A stretch of DNA of 64,000 nucleotides from Bog-159 sp963785255 (lineage in GTDB: Bacteria; Acidobacteriota; Terriglobia; Bryobacterales; Bryobacteraceae). This document shows, piece by piece, positions 9,032 to 18,459 of the stretch (the stretch's first letter is position 1; the number at the start of each line of letters is the position of its first letter). The position numbers and the translations under genes were made by a program. The notes beneath the pieces were generated by a model that was given only the letters and a program-made list of their open reading frames with translations, did not search any database and was not told the origin of the DNA. Location: the NCBI GenBank assembly GCA_963785255.1, contig CAWAUR010000008.1, positions 186,001-250,000 of the forward strand, written 5' to 3'.

Positions 9032-11529
9032 GCTTTGCGCATGCATGGCTCGTTCCGCTGACGCTGGCGCCCATTGCGTGGGCGGCTTGGGAATGGCGCT
9101 CCACCGCATCGCGCGCCGGCCTGGTGATGAAAGCCGTGATGCTGGCCGCCATAATGCTGGCGCTCGCCGAGCCCCGCATGACTTTTTATGAATCCCGCGC
9201 CGCCGTGGCTATCCTGGTGGACACCTCGGCCAGCGTCTCGCGTCAGGATCTGGACGCCGCGTCCGTTACGGCCACTTCCGTGGAGCGCGGGCGCGGCCGT
9301 AACTGGACCAAAGTGCTGCCCTTCGCCCGCGCGCCGCGCGATCCTGCGCCCGCCGAGCGCACTGCCAAGGCTTGGAAACTGGCATACGCGCCCGGACAGG
9401 ATTCCCACGCTACGAATCTGGAAGCCGCCGTGCGCGAAGGCCTGGCCACGCTGCCTGCCGGGCTGGTGCCGCGCGTGCTTCTTATCAGCGACGGCAACGA
9501 AAATCTCGGCAGCGTGACGCGCGCCATCTGGCAGGCCCAGCAGCGCGGCGTGCCTATCGATGTCATCCCGCTGGCGGGCCAGCCGCGGCCCAGCCTGGTG
9601 CTCGAGTCGGTGAGCATGCCCGCGCAGGTCTTCAGCGGCGAGCGCTTTCCCATCGACATTACCCTCGATTCTCCGCGCGCCGTGGAGGCCACCGTGGAGA
9701 TGAACGCCGAGAACAAGCCGCTGGGCGCCAGCCGCGTGAACCTTAGCGCGGGAGTGAATCAGTTCCGCGCGCACGCCACCGTCAGCGCCACCGGCGCCAT
9801 CCAACTGGCGGGGCGCATCGCCGCTCAAAACTTGGGCGAAGCGCATTTTGATAACGCACTGACCCTGCGGCGCCCGCGCGCTCTGCTTGTCACCAACGAC
9901 CCTCCCAGCGCCGAAGAGCATCTGATGCGCACCCTCGCGGCCAATCAATTCGATGTGGAGCGCGCACCCGCCGGCCCGCCCGAAAAGCTGGATGGTTATC
10001 AATTAGTGATTTTCAATAACTGGGACATTCACAGCGTTCCGTTGCCGCGCCAGACCGCGCTCCAGACCTTCGTGAAACAAGGCGGCGGCCTGTTGTGGAT
10101 CGGCGGCGACCGCAATGTTTACGTCGATGCAAAACAGGAGGACCCGCTCGAGCTCACGCTGCCCGCCAAGCTCGCGCCGCCGCGTACGCCGGAAGGCACC
10201 GCCGTGGTCCTCATCATCGACAAATCTTCTTCCATGGAAGGCAAGAAGATGGACTTGGCGCGGCAGGCGGCCGTCGGCGTGGTCGAGAATCTGCGCCCCA
10301 TCGATCAGGTGGGCGTGCTGATTTTCGATAACTCGTTCCAGTGGTCGGTGCCCTTGCGCCGCGCCGACGATCGCACTTCCATCGAGCGCCTGATCTCAGG
10401 TATCACACCCGATGGGGGCACGCAGATCGCTCCCGCCCTGACCGAGGCCTACCATAAGATCCTCGCGTCGAAGGCGATTTACAAACACATCGTGCTATTG
10501 ACGGACGGTATCTCGGAAGAAGGCGACAGTATGACGCTATCTAAGGATGCCGTGGCCAATCATGTCACCATCTCGACCGTCGGGCTGGGACAGGATGTGA
10601 ACCGCGCATTCCTCGAAAAAGTCGCGCAGCTTGCGCAGGGCAATTCTTATTTTCTAAACGATCCGTCCGGACTCGAACAGATCGTGCTGCGGGATGTGAA
10701 GGAGCATACCGGCTCGACGGCGGTAGAGAAAGAAGTGCGTCCCGAGGTGATCAATCGCGCCGAGATCCTCGACGATGTGGGAATCGAAACTGCGCCGCCC
10801 TTGCGCGGCTACGTGCGCTTTCTGGCTCGTCCTACTTCGGACCTGATTCTGCGCGCCGGCGCCGAAGATCCATTGCTGGTGCGCTGGCAATATGGCCTGG
10901 GCCGCGCGGCCGTGTTCACGTCGGACGCCAAGAACCGCTGGGCCGCGAGTTGGGTAACGTGGGCTGGGTTCGACAAACTCTGGGCCAACATCTTCCGCGA
11001 CCTGCTGCCGCGCGCCGAATCCACGGAAGCGGCCGCCGAGTTGGATAGGGCCTCCAATGAGCTGACGGTCGACTATCGACTAAGTCGCGGCGAAGCCGAA
11101 CCTGACGCGATTCCCGATATCTATGCGTTCGGACCGAGCGGCTTCCAATCGCCGCTGAAGGTATCGAAGATCGCCGCAGGCCACTATCGCGCGGTGCTGG
11201 CGATCGGCGACCGGCAAGGCTTGTTCCGCGTGCGCCCGCTCGTCGAATCCCGCACTTTCCCGGAGGTCGGTTTCTACAGGCAGGAAGATGAAATGCGGGA
11301 GTACGGATCGAACGATCAATTGCTCCACCAGGTAGCCGATGCCACTGGAGGACGCTACAATCCGCCGTTGAATACCGTTTTCGATACCGCAGGCCGCACC
11401 ATTCCGGCGACGCTCGACCTGTGGCCGTATCTGCTGGCGCTAGCCGTGGCGCTGAATCTGGCGGAACTAATCATGCGCAAGTGGCCGGGCAGTTGGCGAC
11501 TGGCGCTCCGTGCAGCGCCGGCTCGGTGA
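9028..11529 (+). CDS. Large vWA-domain membrane protein with GATase1-like segment
   Basis: The protein has 833 residues. Two N-terminal membrane segments lie at about residues 5-20 and 30-46, followed by a first vWA-like fold (AILVDTSASVS). A class I glutamine-amidotransferase-like segment (LLVTNDPPSAEEHLMRTLA ... GGGLLWIGGD) follows, then a canonical vWA with an intact MIDAS (VLIIDKSSSMEGKKMD, TPDGGT, LLTDGISEEGD). A C-terminal helix near 795-815 anchors it. This is the layout of large vWA proteins found with MoxR and BatA. It ends the operon; the next gene is convergent, 16 bases away. Confidence 0.87.
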   Translation: MSFAHAWLVPLTLAPIAWAAWEWRSTASRAGLVMKAVMLAAIMLALAEPRMTFYESRAAVAILVDTSASVSRQDLDAASVTATSVERGRGRNWTKVLPFARAPRDPAPAERTAKAWKLAYAPGQDSHATNLEAAVREGLATLPAGLVPRVLLISDGNENLGSVTRAIWQAQQRGVPIDVIPLAGQPRPSLVLESVSMPAQVFSGERFPIDITLDSPRAVEATVEMNAENKPLGASRVNLSAGVNQFRAHATVSATGAIQLAGRIAAQNLGEAHFDNALTLRRPRALLVTNDPPSAEEHLMRTLAANQFDVERAPAGPPEKLDGYQLVIFNNWDIHSVPLPRQTALQTFVKQGGGLLWIGGDRNVYVDAKQEDPLELTLPAKLAPPRTPEGTAVVLIIDKSSSMEGKKMDLARQAAVGVVENLRPIDQVGVLIFDNSFQWSVPLRRADDRTSIERLISGITPDGGTQIAPALTEAYHKILASKAIYKHIVLLTDGISEEGDSMTLSKDAVANHVTISTVGLGQDVNRAFLEKVAQLAQGNSYFLNDPSGLEQIVLRDVKEHTGSTAVEKEVRPEVINRAEILDDVGIETAPPLRGYVRFLARPTSDLILRAGAEDPLLVRWQYGLGRAAVFTSDAKNRWAASWVTWAGFDKLWANIFRDLLPRAESTEAAAELDRASNELTVDYRLSRGEAEPDAIPDIYAFGPSGFQSPLKVSKIAAGHYRAVLAIGDRQGLFRVRPLVESRTFPEVGFYRQEDEMREYGSNDQLLHQVADATGGRYNPPLNTVFDTAGRTIPATLDLWPYLLALAVALNLAELIMRKWPGSWRLALRAAPAR

Positions 11530-11545
11530 ACTCCACCGGCGCGCC

Positions 11546-11890
11546 TCAATCGTGTGCATCGGTCGCTTGCTTGATTGCTTGCATTTGCGATCTCAAGACC
11601 GGCAGATGCTTCGCAATAATCTCCCAGACACGGTCCAGATTGACTCCGAGGTAATCGTGGACCAGGACATTTCTGAATCCCGCTATGGCCCTCCAATCGA
11701 CCTCGGGATGAAGCTCTTTGATCTCCTGGCCGATGCGTTGCGTCGATGCGGCAAGGGTTTGGAGATTTCGCAGTACGGCGTCTTGGATCAATTCCGACTC
11801 GCGAAACGCCCGCTCGCCGCCTTGGCAATAACGATCGATGCGCGCAATGCATTCGAGAACGTGATCGATGTATAACCGGTCGTCCTTCAC
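11546..11890 (-). CDS. hepT: HepT-like HEPN toxin (DUF86)
   Basis: The protein has 114 residues. It carries the HEPN ribonuclease motif R-x4-H-x-Y as RNVLVHDY, preceded by a helical DRLYIDHVLECIARID region typical of DUF86 proteins. In characterised HepT/MntA systems the HEPN protein is the toxin and is silenced when MntA AMPylates the Tyr of this motif. The gene overlaps its partner mntA upstream by 4 bases, the normal arrangement. Confidence 0.9.
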   Translation of the reverse strand: MKDDRLYIDHVLECIARIDRYCQGGERAFRESELIQDAVLRNLQTLAASTQRIGQEIKELHPEVDWRAIAGFRNVLVHDYLGVNLDRVWEIIAKHLPVLRSQMQAIKQATDAHD

Positions 11891-12177
11891 AGGGGAACTG
11901 CCTCCCGAAGAACGCGCGTCCGAATCCGTGGATCGAGCGTGATCTCCTCGGCTACATCTACTCTTCGTCCTAACTCCTCTTCCAGGTCGGCCAGCAGTCC
12001 TCCCGGGAACCAGGGGGGGGGGTGCGGGCCGGCTTCGATCAGCAGATCGAGATCGCTGTCGGTACGTGCATCGCCCCGCGCAAAGGAACCAAACACACGT
12101 ACCCGCCGCACGCCGTGTCTGGCGGCAATTTCGAGAATGGCGGCGCGCTTCTTCTCGCCCAATGCTTCAAGCGTCAT
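11887..12177 (-). CDS. mntA: MntA-like minimal nucleotidyltransferase antitoxin
   Basis: The protein has 96 residues. The motif GSFARGDARTDSDLDLLI is the GS...DxD catalytic signature of minimal nucleotidyltransferases. The partner hepT lies immediately downstream with a 4-base overlap. The coding strand contains a run of ten C (12013-12022 on the plus strand as G) encoding His-Pro-Pro-Pro, in frame as written; slippage there would truncate the protein. Confidence 0.9.
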   Translation of the reverse strand: MTLEALGEKKRAAILEIAARHGVRRVRVFGSFARGDARTDSDLDLLIEAGPHPPPWFPGGLLADLEEELGRRVDVAEEITLDPRIRTRVLREAVPL

Positions 12178-12194
12178 CCTGTCCTATTCTCGCA

Positions 12195-15100
12195 TCAACC
12201 CGCCAGCACTTCCACGCAATCCGGCCCGCAGATTTTTTCCAGCGCGGCGCGGAACTCACGGTCGGGACGCACCTTGGTGGGCACATCCAGGATCACGGAG
12301 AAATCGCGCGGCATCTCCAACCGCAGCCGCACCTGCGCTTCACCCGGCTTGGTTTGAAATAGATCGCGCAATGCGGCCGGCTTATCCGCCACGCCGTTGC
12401 GGCCCAACCATACGCGGATCGAAATCAGCGACGGCAGATTCACGCGCGCGGTTTCGAGCGGCTGAATATCCTGCACCGAGATCTTAGGCGGCGCATTCTC
12501 TTCGGGCAGCACCAGTCCCTTCACCAACACGGCTTGATCTTCCACCACCAGGTTCGCCAGCCGCTCATAACTGGTGGCGAACACCATGCCATCCACCGAG
12601 CCCGTGCGGTCTTCAATCTGCAGCGCAGCCCATGGCTTCTGCTCCCTGTTCCGCTTGCGCTGGATACTGGTCAGTACGCCGCACAACGCTACCTCAGCGC
12701 CCTTTTCCAAGCCTTCCAGACTGCCCGTATCGTGCGTGGCTAACTCGCGTATCTTATCTTCGTAATAATCCAGCGGATGGCCGGTCACATAGTAACCCAG
12801 CATCTCCTTTTCGCCTTGCAGCTTCTCGCGGCCGGTCCAATCGGGCACTTGCGGCAGCGGCTTCTCGACGGGCGCTTCATCGGCCAGCAACTCGCCGAAC
12901 AACCCGCCCTGACCGCACTCGCGGTCGCGCCAGACGCGCTGGCCGGCTTCCATGGCGCTTTCCACTGCCGCGAATAACTGCGCGCGCGTGCCTTCCAGCG
13001 AATCCATGGCGCCCGCGCGGATCAAACTTTCGATCATACGCCGGTTGATGGAACTCAGATCGACTTTCTCGCAGAATTCATAGATGGAAAGGAAACGGCC
13101 GATCTTTTCGCGCGCCACTCTTATAGCTTCCACGGCGTTAGGCCCGAGGTTCTTCACGGCGCCCAATCCGAATCGGATGCCTTTGCCGTTTGGAGCGGAA
13201 TCGTCCGGCGTGAAGTTCCAATCGCTGGCGTTCACATCCGGCTGCAGCACTGTGATGCCCATCTCGCGGCACTCGTTGATATACTTCACCACCTTCGCCG
13301 TGTTTCCAGTCTCAGATGTGAGCAGCGCGGCCATGAAGTCCACCGGATAGTGCGCTTTCAGATAGGCCGTAACATAGGCAAGATAGGCATAAGCCGCGGA
13401 GTGTGACTTATTAAAACCGTATCCCGCGAACTGTTCCATCAGGTCGAAGATCTTTTCGATCTTCTTTTGCGGGAAGCCGCGCTCCAGCGCACCCTTGATA
13501 AATCGCTGGCGTTGCGCGGCCATCTCCTCCGCCTTCTTCTTGCCCATCGCCCGCCGCAGAATATCGGCCTCTCCCAGCGAGTAACCGGCCAGGACGTTGG
13601 ATATCTGCATCACTTGTTCCTGATAGACGATGACGCCATAAGTCTCTTCGAGCAGCGCTTTCAGCTCGGGCAGGTCGTAGGTGACCGCCCTGCGCCCCTG
13701 CTTGCGCTCGATAAAATCGTCCACCATGCCGCCTTGAATCGGACCAGGGCGATAAAGCGCGTTCAGCGCCGTAAGATCTTCGATGCGGCTGGGATGATAG
13801 CGCCGCAAGATATCGCGCATGCCGGGCGATTCAAACTGGAAAATGCCGCTGGTCAGCGCCTTTGAGAAAATCTCGTAAGTGGCCGGATCGTCGAGCGCCA
13901 GATCTTCGGGCACCAGCCGCACACCGTGCCGCTTCTCGATCATCTTCAGCGCGTCGTCGATCAGCGTGAGCGTAGTCAGGCCCAGGAAGTCCATCTTCAG
14001 AAGCTGCAACTTCTCCAGTCCGTTCATATCGAACTGGGTGACAATTTCCTCCCGGTTAGTGCGGTAGAGCGGGACGAGTTCCTTCAGCGGCTGCGGCGAA
14101 ATGACCACGCCGGCCGCATGCACCGAGCAGTTGCGCGCCATGCCCTCCAGGCGCAGTGCGACTTGCAGAATCTCGGTCACCCGGGGATCTTTGCGTTCCA
14201 GCTCGCCGAAGCCCGGCTCCGCTTTCATGGCGTCGCTGAGCGAGATATTCAGAACGTTGGGCACCAACTTAGTAAGTCGTTCTACGTCGGCGAAGCTCAT
14301 ATCCAGCACGCGGCCCACGTCTTTAATCGCGGCGCGCGTAGCCATGGTATTGAACGTGATGATCTGGGCTACCTGCTCGCGCCCGTACTTTTCCGTGACG
14401 TACTGAATCACTTCGCCGCGCCGGTTCATGCAGAAATCGATATCGATATCCGGCATGCTGATGCGCTCCGGGTTCAGGAAGCGCTCGAACAGCAGGCCAT
14501 ATTCGAGCGGATCGATATCGGTGATGCCCATGGCGTAGCCGACCAAACTGCCCGCCGCCGAACCGCGTCCCGGACCCACCGGAATGGATTTCTGTTTGGC
14601 GAAGCGGATGAAGTCCCAAACAATCAGGAAGTAACCGGAGAACTGCATCTTCTGGATCATCTGGATTTCGCGATCCAGGCGTTCGATGTATTCCGGCAGA
14701 TCGTGTTTCAGCCGTCCCGCGGCGCGCAGAGCTTCCAGGCGCGGCCGTCGCGATTCGAATCCCTGCCGCGCGATGAATTCGAAATAAGTGTCGGTCGAAT
14801 GTTCGGCGGGCACTTCGAATTTCGGAAACGGCTCCTTGATCTTTTCCAGATTCACGTGGCAGCGCTGCGCAATCTCCCAGGTGCGGTCGAGCGAATCTTC
14901 CAGTTCGCCGAATAACTGCATCATCTCGGCGCGCGATTTCAGATAGAAATCGGGCGTATTCCAACGCATGCGCGACGTATCGCTCATGGTCTTGCCGGTC
15001 TGGATGCAGAGCAGGATTTCGTGCGCGCGCGCGTCGTCGCGGCGCAAATAGTGCGCGTCGTTGGTGGCCACCAGCGGCAGGCCGGTTTCAGCGGAAAGCC

Positions 15101-15674
15101 GATGAATGGCGGGGATCAGGCGCTTATCCTGTTCCAGATGATGATCCTGAATTTCGAGAAAGAAATTGTTCTTGCCGAACATATCCGCGTAAGTGTGCGC
15201 GGTGCGGCGGGCTTCGTCATAGCGGTCGGCGAGCAGAATTTCGGGGATGTCGCCGCGCAGGCAGGCGGACATGCCGATCAGGCCTTTCGAGTGCTGCGCG
15301 AGCAGGTCTTTATCGATGCGCGGCTTGTAGTAGAAGCCCTCCAGATAGGCCGTGGAAACCAGGTTGATGAGGTTGCGATAGCCTTCCTGATTTTCGCAGA
15401 GCAGGATCAGGTGATTGTAGCGGTCGGTATCGTTGCGCGTTTTGAGTCCCTGCTGCGAGACATACACTTCGCAGCCGATAACCGGATGCACGCCCTTGGC
15501 CTTGGCGGTGTTATAGAACTGCACGGCGCCGAACAGGTTGCCATGATCGGTCACGGCCACGGCGGGCATTTTCTGTTCGACGACGGTGTCCATAAGCTGG
15601 CCGATTTCGCAGGCTCCATCGAGCATGGAGTAATCGGTGTGGCAGTGCAGATGGACGAACGGGTTTTCCGGCAT
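12195..15674 (-). CDS. dnaE: DNA polymerase III alpha subunit
   Basis: The protein has 1,159 residues, the usual length for DnaE1. The PHP domain opens with HLHCHTDYSMLDGA and continues with VTDHGNLFGA. The polymerase active site is present (PVGPGRGSAAGSLVGYA and the acidic PDIDIDFCMNRRGE). A helix-hairpin-helix region and a C-terminal OB fold (EVALCGVLTSIQRKRNREQKP ... IEDRTGSVDGMVF) follow. It catalyses replicative DNA synthesis within the pol III core. It is monocistronic, with mntA reading the same way 17 bases downstream. Confidence 0.97.
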   Translation of the reverse strand: MPENPFVHLHCHTDYSMLDGACEIGQLMDTVVEQKMPAVAVTDHGNLFGAVQFYNTAKAKGVHPVIGCEVYVSQQGLKTRNDTDRYNHLILLCENQEGYRNLINLVSTAYLEGFYYKPRIDKDLLAQHSKGLIGMSACLRGDIPEILLADRYDEARRTAHTYADMFGKNNFFLEIQDHHLEQDKRLIPAIHRLSAETGLPLVATNDAHYLRRDDARAHEILLCIQTGKTMSDTSRMRWNTPDFYLKSRAEMMQLFGELEDSLDRTWEIAQRCHVNLEKIKEPFPKFEVPAEHSTDTYFEFIARQGFESRRPRLEALRAAGRLKHDLPEYIERLDREIQMIQKMQFSGYFLIVWDFIRFAKQKSIPVGPGRGSAAGSLVGYAMGITDIDPLEYGLLFERFLNPERISMPDIDIDFCMNRRGEVIQYVTEKYGREQVAQIITFNTMATRAAIKDVGRVLDMSFADVERLTKLVPNVLNISLSDAMKAEPGFGELERKDPRVTEILQVALRLEGMARNCSVHAAGVVISPQPLKELVPLYRTNREEIVTQFDMNGLEKLQLLKMDFLGLTTLTLIDDALKMIEKRHGVRLVPEDLALDDPATYEIFSKALTSGIFQFESPGMRDILRRYHPSRIEDLTALNALYRPGPIQGGMVDDFIERKQGRRAVTYDLPELKALLEETYGVIVYQEQVMQISNVLAGYSLGEADILRRAMGKKKAEEMAAQRQRFIKGALERGFPQKKIEKIFDLMEQFAGYGFNKSHSAAYAYLAYVTAYLKAHYPVDFMAALLTSETGNTAKVVKYINECREMGITVLQPDVNASDWNFTPDDSAPNGKGIRFGLGAVKNLGPNAVEAIRVAREKIGRFLSIYEFCEKVDLSSINRRMIESLIRAGAMDSLEGTRAQLFAAVESAMEAGQRVWRDRECGQGGLFGELLADEAPVEKPLPQVPDWTGREKLQGEKEMLGYYVTGHPLDYYEDKIRELATHDTGSLEGLEKGAEVALCGVLTSIQRKRNREQKPWAALQIEDRTGSVDGMVFATSYERLANLVVEDQAVLVKGLVLPEENAPPKISVQDIQPLETARVNLPSLISIRVWLGRNGVADKPAALRDLFQTKPGEAQVRLRLEMPRDFSVILDVPTKVRPDREFRAALEKICGPDCVEVLAG

Positions 15675-16093
15675 GGCCTTCCTTCTATCGGGCTTCAGTG
15701 GGGAGGTGATTCTATTTTAGCGCGGACGCAGCGCGGGGGCGCGACGCCCTGCGCCTCGACGTTCATTCGGCGTTCATTGGCCCTAGCTTTGCCGCCCGTG
15801 GCCCGCTTCGACGAATTCCTTACATTTTATCCTCGGTTGGCTATGCGCCATACCGTTTGTGGGGCGCGCAAATTGACTGGACTTCATATAGTGCTCCGCT
15901 TTTTCAAGACTTTGGAACTGACATGATCGTTTTCGCCGCAGTGGACTTGGCGCAAGGCCGGCGCGGAAATGGTATTTTGCGGAATGGTATTTTCATGTTC
16001 CCGCCCCGAAAGGCCACACCCGGAAAAATGAGTGTGGCCTTTCGGCCGCCCGATTACCCGAGCTTGGGAGCCAGACCGGTCGTGCGATGCCTA
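15675..16093. other. Intergenic region with strong hairpin; no gene seen
   Basis: No supported coding sequence. It contains a direct repeat of a GGAA(A)TGGTATTTT segment around 15964-15996 and a perfect 13-bp stem (CGAAAGGCCACAC at 16007-16019, GTGTGGCCTTTCG at 16032-16044). The stem lies just beyond the 3' end of the tectonin fragment and could end its transcription, though no T-run follows. Confidence 0.7.
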
Positions 16094-16521
16094 CTACCGG
16101 ACAAATGTAAAGACTTCATCGGCAGAATTGACCCCCCAGACGCCGGCTCCATACCCGCTCGCGATCTGTGTAAGGACGCCCGGCACGGCGACGGCGGTTT
16201 GGACGTTAGGGTCGAGGCGGAGGATGGTTGTGTTTGGATACACGGCCGGGTTAACGATTCCCCAGACCCCATTTCCGCCAGCCACGATTTGAGTGAACCC
16301 GCCCCCGACAATCATGACAAAACCGGCGGCGCCTTCGTACCGGTAGGCATTACCGGCATCGTCAAGACCCCACACGTCGTTCACGCCCACCGTGATCTGA
16401 TGCAGAGAGCCTGCAATTTGTATCCATTGTGGCCCGGCAAAGTTGTACTGGAAGATTTGGCCAAGGGAATTGAGGCCCCAAACATCGCCTGCGCCGGTGC
16501 TAATCTCCGTCAGAGAACCCG
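16094..16521 (-). pseudogene. Tectonin beta-propeller protein, 3' fragment
   Basis: About 140 residues with three to four tectonin-type blades: GDVWGLNSLGQIFQYN, NDVWGLDDAGNAYRYEG, NGVWGIVN and AGVWGVNSADEVFTF. Repeats of this kind bind carbohydrate or act as scaffolds. The frame can be extended upstream to an ATG at 16570, but that part reads antisense through a TPR fragment and has no propeller character, so the gene appears cut off at about 16521. Confidence 0.7.
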
Positions 16522-16526
16522 GGGGA

Positions 16527-17039
16527 CTCGATCCGCTGTCGCTGATCATTGCCACGGATCGTGGCACCATCTTGTACTACTCGCGGCAGTACGATCGAGC
16601 CATCGCGGAGTGCCGCGCCGTGCTCAGCATGGACCCCCGGTTTGCCCTCGCGCGAACATTTGCGTTCTATGCATTGTTGAAAGAGGGTAAGTTCCAGGAA
16701 GCTCTGGAAGAAATCGAGGGCGGGCAGGGTACCGGCGATGCGCCGGGGATCTGGGCGGAGAAGGCGTATCTTTACGGACAGTGGGGCCGACCAGCACAAG
16801 CCCAACATGCTCTTGTGAAATTTGGACAGCTTGCCCCCCAACTGCACGATCGGACCCAAGCGTCGATTTTCGCCTACATCGGCACCGGGCGGAAAGATCA
16901 GGCCATCGCTCTCCTGCAAAAAGCTTACTCAGAGCATTCCAACCTTGTGACTAGCCTCCAGGTTGACCCCAGGTACGACCCGCTGCGCGACAACCCGGGG
17001 TTTCAGGAGTTACTGCGAGGCCTGTGGCCGACACCATAA
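16527..17039 (+). pseudogene. TPR-repeat protein, C-terminal fragment
   Basis: From LDPLSLIIATDRG onward the sequence contains tetratricopeptide-like repeats (ILYYSRQYDRAIAECRAVL, ALLKEGKFQEALEEI, FAYIGTGRKDQAIALLQKAY) and the ending RYDPLRDNPGFQELL seen at the C-terminus of winged-helix/TPR or kinase/TPR proteins in acidobacteria. No start or N-terminal effector domain is present. It meets the oppositely oriented tectonin fragment within a few bases, so both were probably truncated by one rearrangement. Confidence 0.75.
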
Positions 17040-17468
17040 GCCCGCGCACCGGTTCCGTCTAGACGAAAAATCACCGTCACCGTCGCTTCCTGGACATTAC
17101 CGATTTGTTTTCGATAGTTTGGCGGAGAGACGGGGATTCGAAACATTACTGGTCCTTTTCGCTCCGCAAGTTGCAGATTGCAAGTTGCCGGAGATGCCAT
17201 GGATGCCAGCGATCCCGTGGCACATTGCCCGAAATTGCCCGACGTGGACTGGCGCCTGCCGTGGCGCTCATCGGCCGATCGCCTTCTGCAGGTCATCCTT
17301 CATGTCGAGGTTGCGAACCAGGCGGTCCACTTGACCAATGGCGCCTTCCGGTGCGGCGGGCTCCGGACAGGGTGGCTCTTTGCGTTGGGCAACAGAACGC
17401 GCCAGCACTGCAGAACGGCGGACAAAGTTCTTGTCCGCCGTTCGCTGAAGGGGTTGCGCCAAAGGTAG
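17040..17468. other. Intergenic scar region
   Basis: No supported gene. It contains the tRNA-Ser-like 23-mer at 17120-17142 and a perfect 13-bp hairpin (GAACGGCGGACAA at 17413-17425, TTGTCCGCCGTTC at 17431-17443) just after the 3' end of the NHL gene. A minus-strand frame at 17268-17462 shows no recognisable features. Confidence 0.65.
17120..17142 (-). repeat. Partial copy of the tRNA-Ser 3' end (att-like direct repeat)
   Basis: This stretch matches 22 of 23 bases with 21964-21986, which is the CCA end, acceptor strand and T-arm start of the intact tRNA-Ser(GGA). The orientation is the same. Nothing else of a tRNA follows. The geometry is that expected if DNA had integrated at the tRNA 3' end, but no integrase lies between the copies. 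Confidence 0.7.
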
Positions 17469-18338
17469 TTACTGGATGGTTTCCAAGAGCTGGCCGGTGG
17501 TCGTGCTGTACGCTTGGATGTAGTTGCACTGAAAGCAGGAAAAGTACACACGCTCGTTTACCGGATCCACCGCCGTGCCCGCCGGCTCGTAGGTCAACTG
17601 CACGAAGAGTTTCTCGTTGACGCCAAGGATATGGTTGACGGATCCATCCAGGTTACCCATGTAGAAGCCGCCTTGATGGTCGGCCGCGATGGAGAGCCCG
17701 GAATCGTTCGAGGCATTGGCCGCGCCCTCGAACAAGCCCTTCTGCATGGTGGTGAATGCGTTGCCGAAGTCTACGCCGAAAGACGACGCAGTGCCCAGTG
17801 CGATCGTATTCTCCCACACCGAAATGCCATAAAGCGGGCCGGTCACATTGAAGGTTTGCGCCAATATCGGCGAGCCTACCCCCAGCACCGGCTGCGTGTA
17901 CACATCGACATAACTGTTATTGTTCTGTGCCCAGATGTTTCCGGAGCCATCCACTGCGATGGCGAGCGCCGAGTCGACGCCCTCGGTAATGGTGCCGCTC
18001 GAGACCTGTTGTCCGTTGGCGTACTCGGTAATACTGCCCTCGCCCTGGAGATAGTTCGCGACCCAGACGTTGCCCAGCGGGTCGAGCGCCACGCCGGTGG
18101 GATGATCGATGCCCAGCGTGATGGTTTTGGCGGGCAAGTATTGATACTTGGAGTTGAACACCACAATGTTGTTGCCTCCGCTGTTGGCGACATAGAGGTT
18201 CCCCTTGCTATCGACGGCCAGGCCGTTCGGTTCATTCAGAGGATTCTTGGCGGCGAAGGCGGTGATGGCGACGCCGAGACACAGGGTTGCCGTGGCGGCG
18301 GTACGAAGGGTGCGATAAGCGAATTGAGTGAGCGTCAT
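17469..18338 (-). CDS. Secreted NHL-repeat beta-propeller protein
   Basis: The protein has 289 residues with an N-terminal signal peptide (RTAATATLCLGVAITAFA). NHL repeats are visible as NEPNGLAVDSKGNLYVANSG, HPTGVALDPLGNVWVANYL and ALAIAVDGSGNIWAQNN. Later blades are less regular (GTAVDPVNERVYF). It is likely extracytoplasmic, with no enzymatic residues apparent. It lies downstream of the kinase/sigma module and in the same orientation, so it could be a target of that module; this is inference. Confidence 0.85.
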   Translation of the reverse strand: MTLTQFAYRTLRTAATATLCLGVAITAFAAKNPLNEPNGLAVDSKGNLYVANSGGNNIVVFNSKYQYLPAKTITLGIDHPTGVALDPLGNVWVANYLQGEGSITEYANGQQVSSGTITEGVDSALAIAVDGSGNIWAQNNNSYVDVYTQPVLGVGSPILAQTFNVTGPLYGISVWENTIALGTASSFGVDFGNAFTTMQKGLFEGAANASNDSGLSIAADHQGGFYMGNLDGSVNHILGVNEKLFVQLTYEPAGTAVDPVNERVYFSCFQCNYIQAYSTTTGQLLETIQ

Positions 18339-18459
18339 TTTAGTTTTCTCCGGTCATTTTATTTCGCATTTGGGATGTCCAAATTGCGTTCACTCCCAAA
18401 GCGGCAATGCGCGACGGATCGCCTCATGGTTCACAAAAAAGTTTTTGGGCTAGTGCGCT

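Noticed and set aside
17268..17462. Minus-strand 64-codon frame in the scar region
   Set aside because: No recognisable domain and it spans a perfect hairpin.
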